Notes: generated by a model from the sequence alone, not told the origin. Shown: positions 1-9,997, counted from the stretch's first letter. The stretch is 64,000 nt of DNA from Leclercia pneumoniae (GCF_017348915.1 NZ_CP071383.1:1364001-1428000); one strand, 5' to 3'. Numbers and translations are program-made.

Positions 1-657
1 TATGCCGCCAACGAACCGCTGCCCGACCAGTTTGCGCTGGCCGCGGAGTTCAGCTCCAGCCGCATGACCATCCAGCAGGCAATGCGTCAGCTTATTGTCG
101 AAGGGCTGGTCTATACCCGGCAGGGGCAAGGCACTTTTATCCGCAAGAATTTTCTACAGCTCTCTCAGTGGGATCTCTCCGGCAGCGACTACTTTGGCGC
201 CACCAAAACCTGGGAGCATCTTGGTACGGTCTCCAGTCAGGTCGTCCATTTCGAACTGCGCTTTCCCAACGAAAAAGAGCAGGCCTCACTGATGATAAAC
301 GCCGATGCCCCGGTGTATGACTTTATCCGCCTGCGCCTGCTTAATGGCGAGCCGATGTCGCTGGACGCTACCGTCATGCCGCTCAACCGGGTGCCGGGGC
401 TGAACAAAAGCCATCTCGAAAGCTCGGTGTTCCGCTACGTGCAGGAGACGCTGGGGCTAAAAATCATGGGGTCATATCGGGTCGTCAGAGCCCTGAAACC
501 CAGCGCGCTGGATATGCAGCATCTGGTCTGCGAGCCGTCCGATCCGGTGCTGGAGGTGGAGCAGGTGATCTATCTGGAGGATGGCACGCCGCTGGAGTAC
601 GCCCACTGTCACTACCGGTACGACCACGGCGGGATTGTTATTGTGAATAACGGATAA
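1..657 (+). CDS. GntR-family (HutC/UTRA) transcriptional regulator, 5' end cut by window
   Basis: The reading frame is open from base 1, so the start lies left of the window and the ATG at 64 is internal. The visible part begins inside a GntR winged-helix domain (SSSRMTIQQAMRQL recognition-helix region, then the wing LVYTRQGQGTFI). It continues into a UTRA ligand-binding domain with strands such as VYDFIRLRLLNGEPM and PVLEVEQVIYLEDG. UTRA regulators respond to a small effector, often a sugar phosphate or amino-acid derivative. Which one cannot be read here, because the likely target genes are outside the window. It converges on ldtB with a shared terminator. The family is clear; the function is not. 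Confidence 0.9.
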   Translation, partial: YAANEPLPDQFALAAEFSSSRMTIQQAMRQLIVEGLVYTRQGQGTFIRKNFLQLSQWDLSGSDYFGATKTWEHLGTVSSQVVHFELRFPNEKEQASLMINADAPVYDFIRLRLLNGEPMSLDATVMPLNRVPGLNKSHLESSVFRYVQETLGLKIMGSYRVVRALKPSALDMQHLVCEPSDPVLEVEQVIYLEDGTPLEYAHCHYRYDHGGIVIVNNG

Positions 658-686
658 AAAAAAGCGGGCCCCGGGCCCGCTTTTTT
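656..686. terminator. Bidirectional intrinsic terminator between the GntR gene and ldtB
   Basis: A GC-only stem (GCGGGCCC / GGGCCCGC) is flanked by an A-run on the left and a T-run on the right, giving a usable terminator for both converging genes. Confidence 0.85.
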
Positions 687-700
687 ATGTCGCTGGTTTA

Positions 701-1621
701 TCAGTTCAGGCGAACTGGCATACCGGAGCGGTTCTGAATAGCCTGGTCAACAACGGAGGCATCTACGTCAGCCTGGCTGGTGATCGCCTGCACGTTGCTC
801 TTCAGGGTGATCGGCACGGTAACGTTGTTATCGATCTGATCTTCGCTGGTGGAGAGCGGGTTATGCACTTCCAGATAACGGCTGCCATCTGGCTCGGTGG
901 TCGCTTTTACAGGTTCGTTGATGAACTGTACGCGGGTACCGACCGGCACGTTTTCGAACAGGAATTTGATATCGTCATTACGCAGACGCACACAGCCGTG
1001 GCTCACGCGCAGGCCGATACCAAAGTTGGCGTTGGTGCCGTGAATAGCATAAAGGCGGCCAATGTAGAGCGCGTACAGACCCATCGGGTTATCCGGGCCA
1101 GCCGGAACAACAGCCGGCAGCGGCTCGCCAGCGGCAATATACTCCGCGTGCATCTTGGCGGTTGGCGTCCAGGTTGGGCCCGCTTTTTTACGCTCAACTT
1201 TGGTGGTCCAGTTCATCGGGGTGTCTTTACCCAACTGGCCGATACCGATTGGCAGAACGATGACGGTATTGGTCCCTTTCGGATAGTAGTAGAGACGCAT
1301 TTCAGCACTGTTGATGATGATACCTTCATGCACGGTATCGGGCAGGATCAGCTGCTGAGGAATATTCAGCACAGTACCGCCTTTCGGCAGGTACGGATCG
1401 ACGCCAGGGTTAGCTTCCATCATGTTGGAGAGACCCAACTGATATTCAGCAGCAAAATATTCCAGCGGCTGCGTGTTACCTTCTTCGATGGTCACAACCT
1501 GATTCTGACCGACCAGACGGCTACCGTCAGTGGGCAGAGGATAGGTGACAGCAGAAGCGGTCTTGCAAAACCCTACGACGGCAAACGCCGCTGCTAATAG
1601 CGATGTTAATTTCATATTCAT
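701..1621 (-). CDS. ldtB: L,D-transpeptidase LdtB (YbiS), Braun lipoprotein-peptidoglycan linker
   Basis: Periplasmic L,D-transpeptidase that attaches Lpp to meso-diaminopimelate in peptidoglycan. The start chosen (MNMKLTSLL) gives 306 residues, the length of the E. coli protein; the longer upstream frame is not supported by homology. Features: a signal peptide of about 24 residues ending near KTASA, a LysM-like segment (residues about 40-90, [20 protein letters not shown]), then a YkuD catalytic domain with [20 protein letters not shown], the catalytic cysteine being about residue 210. It is divergent from ybiT, as in E. coli, and nearly colinear with E. coli YbiS along its length. Confidence 0.97.
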   Translation of the reverse strand: MNMKLTSLLAAAFAVVGFCKTASAVTYPLPTDGSRLVGQNQVVTIEEGNTQPLEYFAAEYQLGLSNMMEANPGVDPYLPKGGTVLNIPQQLILPDTVHEGIIINSAEMRLYYYPKGTNTVIVLPIGIGQLGKDTPMNWTTKVERKKAGPTWTPTAKMHAEYIAAGEPLPAVVPAGPDNPMGLYALYIGRLYAIHGTNANFGIGLRVSHGCVRLRNDDIKFLFENVPVGTRVQFINEPVKATTEPDGSRYLEVHNPLSTSEDQIDNNVTVPITLKSNVQAITSQADVDASVVDQAIQNRSGMPVRLN

Positions 1622-1802
1622 GTTATGCGAGGTATCTGTGCCACTGTGGCATGTAGTTAAAAGGGCTGAATGGTATAGGGAGCGCATTATATGTCCATTA
1701 CCCCATTCAGGGAATTCAGATGTGTACGAAATCACATTTTTTTCGACATTGTTAAAGTTTAGCGTCTCGTCGCAACATCGGGATCTCAATTCGGAATTGT
1801 GG

Positions 1803-1808
1803 CATAAT
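1803..1808 (+). promoter_or_regulatory. Likely -10 element of ybiT
   Basis: CATAAT lies 35 bp upstream of the ybiT GTG codon. No convincing -35 hexamer is visible at the right spacing. The call rests on position and the hexamer only. Confidence 0.35.
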
Positions 1809-1843
1809 GCCGCGTTTATCACACTTTTCGCAGGAATCTCTCC

Positions 1844-3439
1844 GTGTTAGTTACCAGCAACGTCACTATGCAGTTTGGCAGTAAGCCGCTGTTCGAAAAT
1901 ATTTCCGTCAAATTTGGCGGCGGCAACCGTTACGGCCTGATTGGTGCCAACGGTAGCGGCAAATCCACCTTCATGAAGATCCTCGGCAGCGATTTAGAGC
2001 CGACGCTGGGCAATGTCTCAATGGACCCCAACGAGCGCATCGGTAAGCTGCGTCAGGATCAGTTCGCCTTTGAAGAGTTCACCGTGCTCGACACCGTGAT
2101 CATGGGACACGGAGAGCTGTGGGAAGTGAAGCAGGAGCGTGACCGTATCTACGCCCTGGCCGAAATGAGCGAAGAAGATGGCTACAAAGTGGCCGATCTG
2201 GAGACGCAGTATGGCGAAATGGACGGGTACTCCGCCGAAGCGCGCGCGGGCGAATTGCTGCTCGGCGTGGGCATTCCAGTAGAACAGCACTACGGCCCGA
2301 TGAGCGAAGTCGCGCCAGGCTGGAAACTGCGTGTGCTGCTGGCACAGGCGCTGTTCTCTAACCCTGACATTCTGCTGCTCGATGAACCGACGAACAACCT
2401 GGACATCGATACCATCCGCTGGCTGGAGCAGACGCTGAACGACCGCGATAGCACCATGATCATTATTTCGCACGACCGTCACTTCCTGAATATGGTCTGT
2501 ACGCACATGGCGGATCTGGACTACGGCGAACTGCGCGTTTACCCGGGCAACTACGACGAGTATATGACGGCCGCAACCCAGGCGCGTGAACGTCTGCTGG
2601 CAGACAACGCCAAGAAGAAAGCGCAGATTGCGGACCTGCAGTCCTTCGTTAGCCGCTTCAGCGCCAACGCCTCTAAATCGCGTCAGGCAACCTCGCGCGC
2701 TCGTCAGATCGACAAAATAAAGCTCGACGAAGTCAAAGCGTCAAGCCGTCAGAACCCGTTCATCCGCTTCGAACAGGACAAGAAACTGTTCCGTAACGCG
2801 CTGGAAGTGGAAGCCCTGGCTAAAGGCTTTGAAAACGGTCCGCTGTTTAAAAACTTTAACCTGCTGCTGGAAGTGGGCGAGAAAATTGCCATTCTGGGTG
2901 CCAACGGCGTGGGTAAATCTACCCTGTTGAAAACGCTGGTGGGCGAACTGCAGCCGGACAACGGTACCGTGAAGTGGTCCGAAAACGCGCAGATCGGTTA
3001 CTACGCTCAGGACCACGAGTACGAGTTCGAAAACGACCTGACGGTCTTCGACTGGATGAGTCAGTGGAAGCAGGAAGGTGACGACGAGCAGGCGGTGCGT
3101 AGCATTCTGGGGCGCCTGCTGTTCAGCCAGGACGACATCAAAAAGCCTGCCAAAGTGCTCTCCGGTGGTGAAAAAGGCCGCATGCTGTTCGGTAAGCTGA
3201 TGATGGAAAAACCAAATATCCTGGTGATGGATGAACCTACCAACCACCTGGATATGGAATCTATCGAATCGTTGAACATGGCGCTGGAGATGTATCAGGG
3301 CACCCTGATCTTCGTCTCTCACGACCGTGAGTTCGTCAGCTCGCTGGCGACCCGCGTGATCGAGATTACCCCAGAGCGCGTGGTGGACTTCACCGGCAAC
3401 TACGAAGATTACCTGCGCAGCAAAGGTATCGACGGCTAA
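1844..3439 (+). CDS. ybiT: ABC-F family ATPase YbiT
   Basis: Soluble tandem-ATPase protein of the ABC-F family, whose members act on the ribosome rather than in membrane transport. There are two nucleotide-binding domains: the first Walker A is GANGSGKS near residue 35 with [11 protein letters not shown], the second is GANGVGKS near residue 355 with [11 protein letters not shown] and the signature LSGGEKGR. They are joined by a charged linker (about 240-310) rich in Lys, Arg and Gln. It has 531 residues, one more than E. coli. The start is GTG; homology begins exactly at [12 protein letters not shown]. No membrane segments are present. The precise role of YbiT on the ribosome is less well defined than that of EttA. 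Confidence 0.96.
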   Translation: MLVTSNVTMQFGSKPLFENISVKFGGGNRYGLIGANGSGKSTFMKILGSDLEPTLGNVSMDPNERIGKLRQDQFAFEEFTVLDTVIMGHGELWEVKQERDRIYALAEMSEEDGYKVADLETQYGEMDGYSAEARAGELLLGVGIPVEQHYGPMSEVAPGWKLRVLLAQALFSNPDILLLDEPTNNLDIDTIRWLEQTLNDRDSTMIIISHDRHFLNMVCTHMADLDYGELRVYPGNYDEYMTAATQARERLLADNAKKKAQIADLQSFVSRFSANASKSRQATSRARQIDKIKLDEVKASSRQNPFIRFEQDKKLFRNALEVEALAKGFENGPLFKNFNLLLEVGEKIAILGANGVGKSTLLKTLVGELQPDNGTVKWSENAQIGYYAQDHEYEFENDLTVFDWMSQWKQEGDDEQAVRSILGRLLFSQDDIKKPAKVLSGGEKGRMLFGKLMMEKPNILVMDEPTNHLDMESIESLNMALEMYQGTLIFVSHDREFVSSLATRVIEITPERVVDFTGNYEDYLRSKGIDG

Positions 3440-3581
3440 TTTCCTGTCGTTTTCCACGCTGCAGATGCGTTGGCTGCACCTGCTCACCCCGGTTACTTAT
3501 TTATGTAAGCTTCCGGGGAGTCACAGGCTTACCGCCTTCCTGCAGCGCGAAATACTCAGGGAAAGGTGTCGTGCTTTTATT

Positions 3582-3670
3582 CCCTCTCCCTGTGGGAGAG
3601 GGCATGAGACCGCACTACGACGTTACCTCTCTCTTCCCTCTCCCCGTGGGATAGGGTTAGGGTGAGGGCA
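3582..3670. repeat. Pair of dispersed GC-rich palindromic repeats
   Basis: Two copies of the CCCTCTCCC-N4-GGGAGAGGG type palindrome (3582-3603 perfect; 3635-3670 diverged, followed by TTAGGGTGAGGGCA). The same element recurs near 11086, 15342 and 28060, each between genes. The rest of 3440-3680 holds nothing else that I recognise. Confidence 0.75.
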
Positions 3671-3680
3671 ACAAGCCGCA

Positions 3681-6044
3681 CTACACCGCCCACTCACCCC
3701 CTTCAACACCGTTCACCCGCAGCTTGCGTGTTTCCCCTGCCGGTAACGACACCTTCAGCGCCTTCCACGCCGGGCGATAATCCCCCCGCGCATTCACCTT
3801 CAGATTAATGCTCGCCCCGTCGCAGACCATCTCCCACTCCACCCACAGCGCATTGCCCTGCTGATAACCCCAGCTTTCGCCGTCGTCCTCAAACAGCAGG
3901 CCAGACGTGGTACCCACGCCTTTTAGCGGGAACAGCTTCAGCTCGCGAGCATCGTCTTTTTCAGCATTCACGTGCGTGATGCGCTCGCTCAGCGGCAACG
4001 CGGCCCCGGCACGCACCAGCAGCGGCAGCTTCTCCAGCGGCGCGTCGCGCACAATCCACTGGCCGCCAGCAAACCACTCGTGGGTATAAAAATCGTACCA
4101 GCCGGCTTCGTTATCCGGCAGCCAGAGGCGGCGCGCACGCTGCCCGGCTTCGACCACGCTTGCCACCAGCAGGTCGCGGCCCAGCAGGAAGTCGTCGCAC
4201 TCTTCAAAGGTCTGCGCATCATGCTCATGATCGAGGAAAGTAGGACGCAGCATCGGTTCGTCGTCGGCATGCGCCTGCCAGAGCAGCGTATAGAGATAGG
4301 GCAGCAGGCGATAGCGCAGCTCAATTGCGCTGCGAATGGCCGGCGTCACGCCGGGATACATCCACGGCTCGTTAACGGTCTGGTCATCATTCCATGAATG
4401 GATGGTAAACCGCGGGTGCATCACGCCGTTCTGTACCCAGCGCACAAACAGCTCGGCATCCGGCTTATCGCCAGAAAAACCGCCGACGTCATGCCCGACG
4501 TTAAACAGCCCCGAGAGGCTCATCCCCAGCCCCATACGAATGTTATAGCGCAGGGTCTCCCAGTTGGTGCGGTTATCACCGCTCCAGGTCTGAACGTAGC
4601 GCTGCATCCCCGCGCAGCCGGAGCGGGAGATCAGGTACGGGCGTTTTTGCGGGGCGAAGCGCTGCTGCGCCTCCAGCGAGGCGCGCATCATCAGCAGCGG
4701 CATCACCGGGCGAATATGCTTGATGGCGATCGGCTGGCCGAAGCCACAGCAGCGCGCTTCGCCGTCCCAGACTTCATACTCGTTGTTATCGTTCCAGGTG
4801 GAGTCGATCCCCATCTCCAGCAACTGCGTGGTCACACCTTCCTGCCACCACTGCACCGTCTGCGGGTTGGTAAAGTCGAGGTGCGAGCCTTCGTCATCCC
4901 AGAAGCTGGAACGTTCTGGCGCATTGGTTTCTGAATCACGTATGAACAGGCCTCTTTCTGCCACCTCGTTATAGCGCGGGTGATCCTGTAGCAGGCACGG
5001 CTTGATGTTGGCCGCCAGTTTTAACCCGGCGTCGTGGAACGCCTGAGACATCACCTTCGGCTGCGGCACTTTGTCATGGTTCCAGTTGAAGACGTAGCGC
5101 TTGCCGTTGATGGAGGTGTAGCCGGACGAGAGCTGGAAGGAGTCGCACGGAATCGCGTGTTCTTCGCACAGGCGAATAAAGTGCATCAGCTGATTCTGCG
5201 CGTCCGGCGCGTCGGTATAGTGCATGGTCGATCCGCTGTAACCCAGGCTCCATTTCGGCCCGAACAACGTCTTTCCGGTGAGGCGCACAAAGGCTTTGGT
5301 GACATCCAGCACCCGTTTCCCGGTAAACATGTAGTAATCGATGTCACCCGCTTCTGCCTGCCAGCGGCGGTAGGCGGTGTGGTAATTATCAATTTCGTTG
5401 CCCAGATCCAGCCAGCAGCTGCTCAGGTTGTCGTAAAACAGGCCATAGCTCACGTCATCCCGGCGGGTGAGGGTGAACGGAATGTGTTTGTACAGTGGAT
5501 CGGTGCTGGCGGCGTTGTAGCCCATCGCGTCGAGGTTACGCATCTCGTAGCGTTTACCGTTGCGCTGCAGATCGCCGGCTTTCTCGCCCAGGCCGTAAAA
5601 ACGCTCATCCTTGCGGCGGCTCAGGTAGTGTGCCACGCCGTCGCCGTGGGCATTCAGCAGGTAGGCGCTGGTCGGGCGGTCATTCACCAGCGGCTGCCAC
5701 TCGCCCGCGTCATCGCAATAGTGCCACTCCAGCCACAGCGGCTGGTGGACCGTCACACGCAGCTGCTGGGTAGCAACCGTCAGCATGTCGCCCTGCTGCG
5801 TCAGCTGCCAGGCCGGGCAGGAGAAGCCACTCAGATCGTCACGATGTCGTCCTTCCCAGGGCACATCTTGCGCCGGGGCGATACTCCAGGTGCGGTCCAG
5901 CGCCAGTTCGCCTTTGCGCTTAATCAGCACGCGGAACAGGTTCTCTTCCAGCACATACAGACACAGCCGGTGCTGATTATCGACCAGCAGCTCAATATGG
6001 TTCGCCGACTCTGTTGCGACGGTCCAGTTTTTCAGAGTTTTCAT
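3681..6044 (-). CDS. Glycoside hydrolase family 31 (alpha-glucosidase/alpha-xylosidase type)
   Basis: Cytoplasmic retaining exo-alpha-glycosidase of family GH31, 787 residues from MKTLKNWTV. A GTG 15 bases further upstream is an alternative start, and neither has a strong Shine-Dalgarno sequence. The catalytic nucleophile is the Asp of WNDNNE (about residue 419) and the acid/base is the Asp of WSGDNRTNW (about 490). The N-terminal beta-sandwich runs to about 240, followed by the barrel from KWSLGYSGS. No signal peptide is present. The stop codon of the MFS gene upstream is about 20 bases away, so the two form one operon, and a divergent LacI-type regulator lies beyond. The substrate is unknown. 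The permease belongs to a group that usually carries acidic sugars, so an anionic alpha-glycoside is possible but unproven. Confidence 0.9.
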   Translation of the reverse strand: MKTLKNWTVATESANHIELLVDNQHRLCLYVLEENLFRVLIKRKGELALDRTWSIAPAQDVPWEGRHRDDLSGFSCPAWQLTQQGDMLTVATQQLRVTVHQPLWLEWHYCDDAGEWQPLVNDRPTSAYLLNAHGDGVAHYLSRRKDERFYGLGEKAGDLQRNGKRYEMRNLDAMGYNAASTDPLYKHIPFTLTRRDDVSYGLFYDNLSSCWLDLGNEIDNYHTAYRRWQAEAGDIDYYMFTGKRVLDVTKAFVRLTGKTLFGPKWSLGYSGSTMHYTDAPDAQNQLMHFIRLCEEHAIPCDSFQLSSGYTSINGKRYVFNWNHDKVPQPKVMSQAFHDAGLKLAANIKPCLLQDHPRYNEVAERGLFIRDSETNAPERSSFWDDEGSHLDFTNPQTVQWWQEGVTTQLLEMGIDSTWNDNNEYEVWDGEARCCGFGQPIAIKHIRPVMPLLMMRASLEAQQRFAPQKRPYLISRSGCAGMQRYVQTWSGDNRTNWETLRYNIRMGLGMSLSGLFNVGHDVGGFSGDKPDAELFVRWVQNGVMHPRFTIHSWNDDQTVNEPWMYPGVTPAIRSAIELRYRLLPYLYTLLWQAHADDEPMLRPTFLDHEHDAQTFEECDDFLLGRDLLVASVVEAGQRARRLWLPDNEAGWYDFYTHEWFAGGQWIVRDAPLEKLPLLVRAGAALPLSERITHVNAEKDDARELKLFPLKGVGTTSGLLFEDDGESWGYQQGNALWVEWEMVCDGASINLKVNARGDYRPAWKALKVSLPAGETRKLRVNGVEGGEWAV

Positions 6045-6061
6045 ATGCAATAGATCCACTA

Positions 6062-7363
6062 TCAGGCGCGCTTGGCGCGACGTTCAGCAATAAATGCTAC
6101 CAGGAAAACAGCGCCAATCAGGTCAAAGAAGCCCATGGCAATAAAGAGGGGGTTGAAGCCGATTTTGTCGGCGGTCACACCAATCAACAAAGAGAAGAAG
6201 AAGCTGGCGATCCATGCCGCCGAGCCGCGCATCCCGTTGACCGTCGCCATCTGGCCTTTATCAAACGACTCCACGACCAGCGCACTCAGCATGCAGGAGA
6301 TGATCTGATGCCCGAAGCCGCCGATAGAGATCAGCACGATGGTGATATAGGGATCGCGGGTGATAGCCACTACGGCCAGCGAGATCATCAGAAATGCGCC
6401 GGTAACCGAGCTTGCCACCACGGAGTTGACGCGGGTGCAACCGAACAGGCGGGTGTAGAGGCGGGTCAGGTAGCCGCTTGCCACGCTGCCAAGGTCAGCG
6501 GCGAGGAACGGCAGCCAGGCAAACATCGCTATCTGCTTCAGGTCCATGCCGTGCTCTTTAGCGAGGTAGAGCGGCACCCAGAAGCTCAGCACAGCCCAGG
6601 CCGGTTCCGCCATAAAGGCCGGGATGGCGATACCGTAGAAGCGTTTGTTCTTTGAGACGGTTTTCAGCGCAGTCAGGAAGGGCAGCTTCACCGCAGGTGG
6701 TTCGTTGTCCTGCTTAATAAACGCCAGCTCATCCTTGCTCAGGTTCGGGTGCTGCTCCGGGTTGTGATAAAACGCCCACCAGAGGATCACCCACAACAGC
6801 GCCAGCACGCCGGTAAACATAAACGCCCCCTGCCAGCCAAAGGAGGCGTGGGCGAAGTAGATGATAGGCGGAGCCAGCATGGCGCCAATCGAGAAGCCTA
6901 CCCCCGCCCAGCCGGCGGCCACAGGACGTTCTGATTTTGGGAACCATTCGCCGATAGTTTTGGCGTTGGCTGGCGTCGCGGCTGCTTCCGAGGCACCCAT
7001 AAAAAAGCGCAGGATCGCCAGGTGCAGCCAGCTACCGGCACCCGCATGGAAGATACACATCAGCGCCCAGATACCGGCGCAGACCATAAAGCCAATCTTC
7101 AGGCCAATCACGTCAATCAGCCAGCCGCACAAAGGCTGGAAAATGGTGTACGCGATCTGGAAGGCACCCACGATCCAGGAGTATTGCTCGGTAGTGATCC
7201 CCTGGCTCTCTTTTAGCTCCGGAGCGAGAATGCCTAACGAGTTACGGGTGATGTAGTTGACGGTGACGCCCATTAAGAACAGTACCAGTACATACCAGCG
7301 CAGGTTCTTAATCACGCGACGGGTTTTGCTTGTCGCTACGGTGTTATTGATGTCCTGACTCAT
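6062..7363 (-). CDS. MFS sugar permease, anion:cation symporter (hexuronate-like) family
   Basis: Twelve-helix major facilitator of 433 residues. The start is at MSQDINNTV, where GGAGAGTAAAATG gives a good ribosome site; the longer frame lacks one. It opens with a basic cytoplasmic tail and a first helix of the type RWYVLVLFLMGVTVNYITR, followed by the loop motif LIDVIGLKIGF and the family-typical ASEAAATPANAKTIGEWFP. These are features of the ACS family (ExuT, galactonate and glucarate carriers). It is the first gene of the operon with the GH31 enzyme, so it probably brings in the glycoside that GH31 cleaves. Substrate unknown. Confidence 0.88.
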   Translation of the reverse strand: MSQDINNTVATSKTRRVIKNLRWYVLVLFLMGVTVNYITRNSLGILAPELKESQGITTEQYSWIVGAFQIAYTIFQPLCGWLIDVIGLKIGFMVCAGIWALMCIFHAGAGSWLHLAILRFFMGASEAAATPANAKTIGEWFPKSERPVAAGWAGVGFSIGAMLAPPIIYFAHASFGWQGAFMFTGVLALLWVILWWAFYHNPEQHPNLSKDELAFIKQDNEPPAVKLPFLTALKTVSKNKRFYGIAIPAFMAEPAWAVLSFWVPLYLAKEHGMDLKQIAMFAWLPFLAADLGSVASGYLTRLYTRLFGCTRVNSVVASSVTGAFLMISLAVVAITRDPYITIVLISIGGFGHQIISCMLSALVVESFDKGQMATVNGMRGSAAWIASFFFSLLIGVTADKIGFNPLFIAMGFFDLIGAVFLVAFIAERRAKRA

Positions 7364-7609
7364 TTTACTCTCCACAAGACGGACGGTAGGGGACATAGGT
7401 TCAGGTGTCACACGGCGCTTTATGATGTTGATTGTTATCCGTTTACCAGTGCAAAGTTGCTATACAACTAGTATGGAAGTTGTGTGACAAGTTCACCTTA
7501 AGGGAGAAAATGAGAGGGTAATAGTGGATTTTGTGCAATAATTCTCATTATTGACCGTAACCCTTTGGCATGATTGCCTCCAGGTCAGTTACAAACTGAT
7601 AACAAGGCT

Positions 7610-7625
7610 ATGAAAATTTTTTCAT
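7610..7625. promoter_or_regulatory. Candidate operator of the LacI-type regulator
   Basis: ATGAAA-ATTT-TTTCAT is a perfect 6-bp inverted repeat with a 4-bp centre. It lies 25 bp upstream of the regulator start, in the divergent promoter region. An autoregulatory site is plausible; no binding data can be inferred. Confidence 0.4.
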
Positions 7626-7650
7626 TTAGCAAATGGAGCCAGATCACAAA

Positions 7651-8724
7651 ATGGATAAAAGGTTAAAAATCACCGAAATCGCTGCCCGCACGCAGCTCTC
7701 TATCAGCACCGTTTCACGGGTACTGGCGGGTAAAGCGAATACCAGCGAAAAAGCGCGTAACCGGGTGCTGGCGTGTGCGCGGGAGTTGGGGGTGATGGAC
7801 GGTCTGGCGGCTGGGCGCCTGCTGCTGAATAGCCTTGTGGTCTTTGCGCCGCAGCGGGCGTTTGACGAGCGGTCCGATATCTTTTACTACCGGGTGATCC
7901 AGAGTGTAAGCAAAGGTCTGGCGTCGCATGATGTGCGCCTGCGTTATTGCGCCCTGGAGGAGAACGACAGCGATGCGCAGCTCTTTCTGGCGCGAATGAA
8001 TGAGACCGAGACCCAGGCCGCCATCCTGCTGGGTATCGACGATCCCCATATTCACGATCTGGCGGTGGACGTGGGTAAACCCTGCATGCTAATCAACTGT
8101 CGCGACCGCCATATGCGCTTGCCCGCCGTGGCACCCGACCACCGGGCAATTGGCGAACGGGCCGCTGAGTACCTGTTCGAAATGGGACACCGGGAGGTGC
8201 TAAACGTACTCTGTCTGCGGCGTTACACGATGGAGCTACGTCTGGCCGGGATACGCGATGCGTGGCAGTCACACAACCTGACGTTCCGCGATAAACGCGA
8301 TCTGCTGGTGGCGCCCAGCTTTAGCGCACGCGAAACAGAACAGCTCATCGGCGAGTGGCTCACGCAAATGCAGGGGAGGGATCTGCCCACCGCGTTTTTA
8401 GTGGGGGGGGATTTTATGGCGGCGGGCACCATCAGCGCCCTGCAAAAACAGGGGCTGCGGGTGCCGCAGGATATCTCGGTAATGAGCATCGACGGCTTCA
8501 ATCTCGCCGCCATTCAGGATGTGCCGCTCACGGCGGTGCATGTTCCCCGCGATGAACTGGGAACCGAAGCGGTGCATATGCTTCAGCAGCGGCTGATGCG
8601 CCCCGAGGCGCCGGTTGGCACTTTGCTGCTCAACGGCACGCTGGCCGTGCGGGAATCTGTCCGGCGGATACGTCAGGGGAAACGACGCACCGCCGTAGAA
8701 CGTGAAGGACTTTACGATAACTAA
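7651..8724 (+). CDS. LacI-family transcriptional regulator of the GH31/permease cassette
   Basis: 357 residues from MDKRLKITEI. An ATG 18 bases upstream has no ribosome site, while GGAG precedes the chosen one. The N-terminal helix-turn-helix is ITEIAARTQLSISTVSRVLA with the hinge region LGVMDGLAAGRL, followed by a periplasmic-binding-like sensor domain (residues about 60-340) ending in a typical EAVHMLQQRL segment. It is divergent from the permease-glycosidase operon, which it most likely controls with a sugar effector. Its stop overlaps the stop of the convergent ybiU by 3 to 4 bases (CTAA). Confidence 0.88.
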   Translation: MDKRLKITEIAARTQLSISTVSRVLAGKANTSEKARNRVLACARELGVMDGLAAGRLLLNSLVVFAPQRAFDERSDIFYYRVIQSVSKGLASHDVRLRYCALEENDSDAQLFLARMNETETQAAILLGIDDPHIHDLAVDVGKPCMLINCRDRHMRLPAVAPDHRAIGERAAEYLFEMGHREVLNVLCLRRYTMELRLAGIRDAWQSHNLTFRDKRDLLVAPSFSARETEQLIGEWLTQMQGRDLPTAFLVGGDFMAAGTISALQKQGLRVPQDISVMSIDGFNLAAIQDVPLTAVHVPRDELGTEAVHMLQQRLMRPEAPVGTLLLNGTLAVRESVRRIRQGKRRTAVEREGLYDN

Positions 8725-9983
8725 GCTATGCCCAGCGCACGCTTGCCGTGAATATTGAGATCGTTCAGGGTAAAGCGGTCTTGCCAGTCTGTTTCGTAAT
8801 CTTCGCGTGGGAAATCTCCCGGTGATGCCCCGGTCTCCAGCGCGGCCTTAACTTTCTTCGCATAGGCGAGATTCTTTTCGCACATCGGCGCGGCCGGGAT
8901 GTACATGACGTTGCCCCAGCCCTGCTGATTTTCTACCGGTGCGACGGAGTGGATCACATCGCAGTGCCACCAGACGGAATCGCCCGCTTCCAGCGCCGGT
9001 ATGCTGGTCAGCGCCTCGATGAGCAGCGGATGCCACTTCTCTGAGATGGGCAGCACGCGACCCGGTGCGACACCGCAGAGTTCATCTTCCGGCACGTCGT
9101 CCAGCAGCGGACGCAGCAGAATGTAGGCCATTGCTTCCGGGATGGGGACCACGTGCAGCAGCCCCTGATCCGGGATCATGTCCGACAGCGCCGTCCAGCC
9201 CTGGAAGGTGCGGAACACAGAGCACTTGGTGGTGTTGTCCACGGTGTACTCCTCCACATCGGTGCGGTGCGCAGCGTTCCAGGGATCATACTGATCCACA
9301 TTGCCATCAAACACGCGGGCAAAGACCTGTTGATAAGCCGGCAGCAGCCAGCGCTCCAGCGCGCCGGAGTCGGTGTGTGCGCCCAGCCCTTTAGAGGTGG
9401 TTCCCGGTGGACGGCGGCGAATGCGATCCGGATAGATGACGCTTACGTCCGGGTTAAACCACTGCTTACCGTTGCTTTCGAATGTCCATAAACGGTTCAG
9501 GAATGACTGCACCTGCGCCATCTCTTCACTCTGGCGCGCCTGCATTTGCGCCTGAGACCAGTAGATCGGGTAAATCTCCGGGCGGGAGGCGGTGAGGGTG
9601 CCAAAGAAGTTATCCCCTGGCCCTTTGTACACCTCGTCGAAGTGATTACGATCCAGATAGTCGAGCATGGCGTTATCCCATGCCAGCGCCTGCTCACGGG
9701 GGAAGTGGCCTTTAATCACTGCGCAGCCGCGGCGTTTCACTGCGGCACGCTGCGCCTCGCTAAGCGTCCCGTTTTTAACGTCGGCGAAGGGGATGACTGG
9801 CCAGACGGGATCGCCGCTCTTTTTCAACGCAGCGATCTCAGCCACGCGGTCGGCGATCTTAGCGTGCAGACGATCAAATACCGCTTGTACGTCGCCAATC
9901 TGCGCGCGCAGTTCACGCTTCATCTGACGGATTGCCGCTTTGTGGTCGGCGGGCAGGGTTTCACTGGTAAAGGTTAAGCTCAT
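8721..9983 (-). CDS. ybiU: YbiU, DUF1479 family putative oxygenase
   Basis: 420 residues from MSLTFTSETLPADHK, preceded by GAGAGGGTGTG; it closely follows E. coli YbiU (421). The family has a predicted cupin/2-oxoglutarate-dioxygenase-like fold. The segment KGLGAHTDSGALERW and the later WWHCDVIHSV supply the His/Asp and distal His expected for a non-haem iron centre. That reading of the residues is inference; the substrate is unknown. A CTTTCATTCGAAAG palindrome sits 15 bp upstream of the start, the same site found near ybiV and pflE/fsaA. Confidence 0.9.
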   Translation of the reverse strand: MSLTFTSETLPADHKAAIRQMKRELRAQIGDVQAVFDRLHAKIADRVAEIAALKKSGDPVWPVIPFADVKNGTLSEAQRAAVKRRGCAVIKGHFPREQALAWDNAMLDYLDRNHFDEVYKGPGDNFFGTLTASRPEIYPIYWSQAQMQARQSEEMAQVQSFLNRLWTFESNGKQWFNPDVSVIYPDRIRRRPPGTTSKGLGAHTDSGALERWLLPAYQQVFARVFDGNVDQYDPWNAAHRTDVEEYTVDNTTKCSVFRTFQGWTALSDMIPDQGLLHVVPIPEAMAYILLRPLLDDVPEDELCGVAPGRVLPISEKWHPLLIEALTSIPALEAGDSVWWHCDVIHSVAPVENQQGWGNVMYIPAAPMCEKNLAYAKKVKAALETGASPGDFPREDYETDWQDRFTLNDLNIHGKRALGIA

Positions 9984-9997
9984 CACACCCTCTCTTT

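Noticed and set aside
863..1597. 244-residue open frame on the plus strand
   Set aside because: Antisense to the well-supported ldtB; no ribosome site and no recognisable domain.
5034..6053. 339-residue open frame on the plus strand
   Set aside because: Shadow of the GH31 gene in GC-rich DNA; composition rich in Val, Gln, His and Arg typical of antisense frames.
7490..7512. CRP-like site TGTGACAAGTTCACC upstream of the MFS gene
   Set aside because: Half-sites are separated by 5 instead of 6 bases, so it does not fit the CRP consensus.
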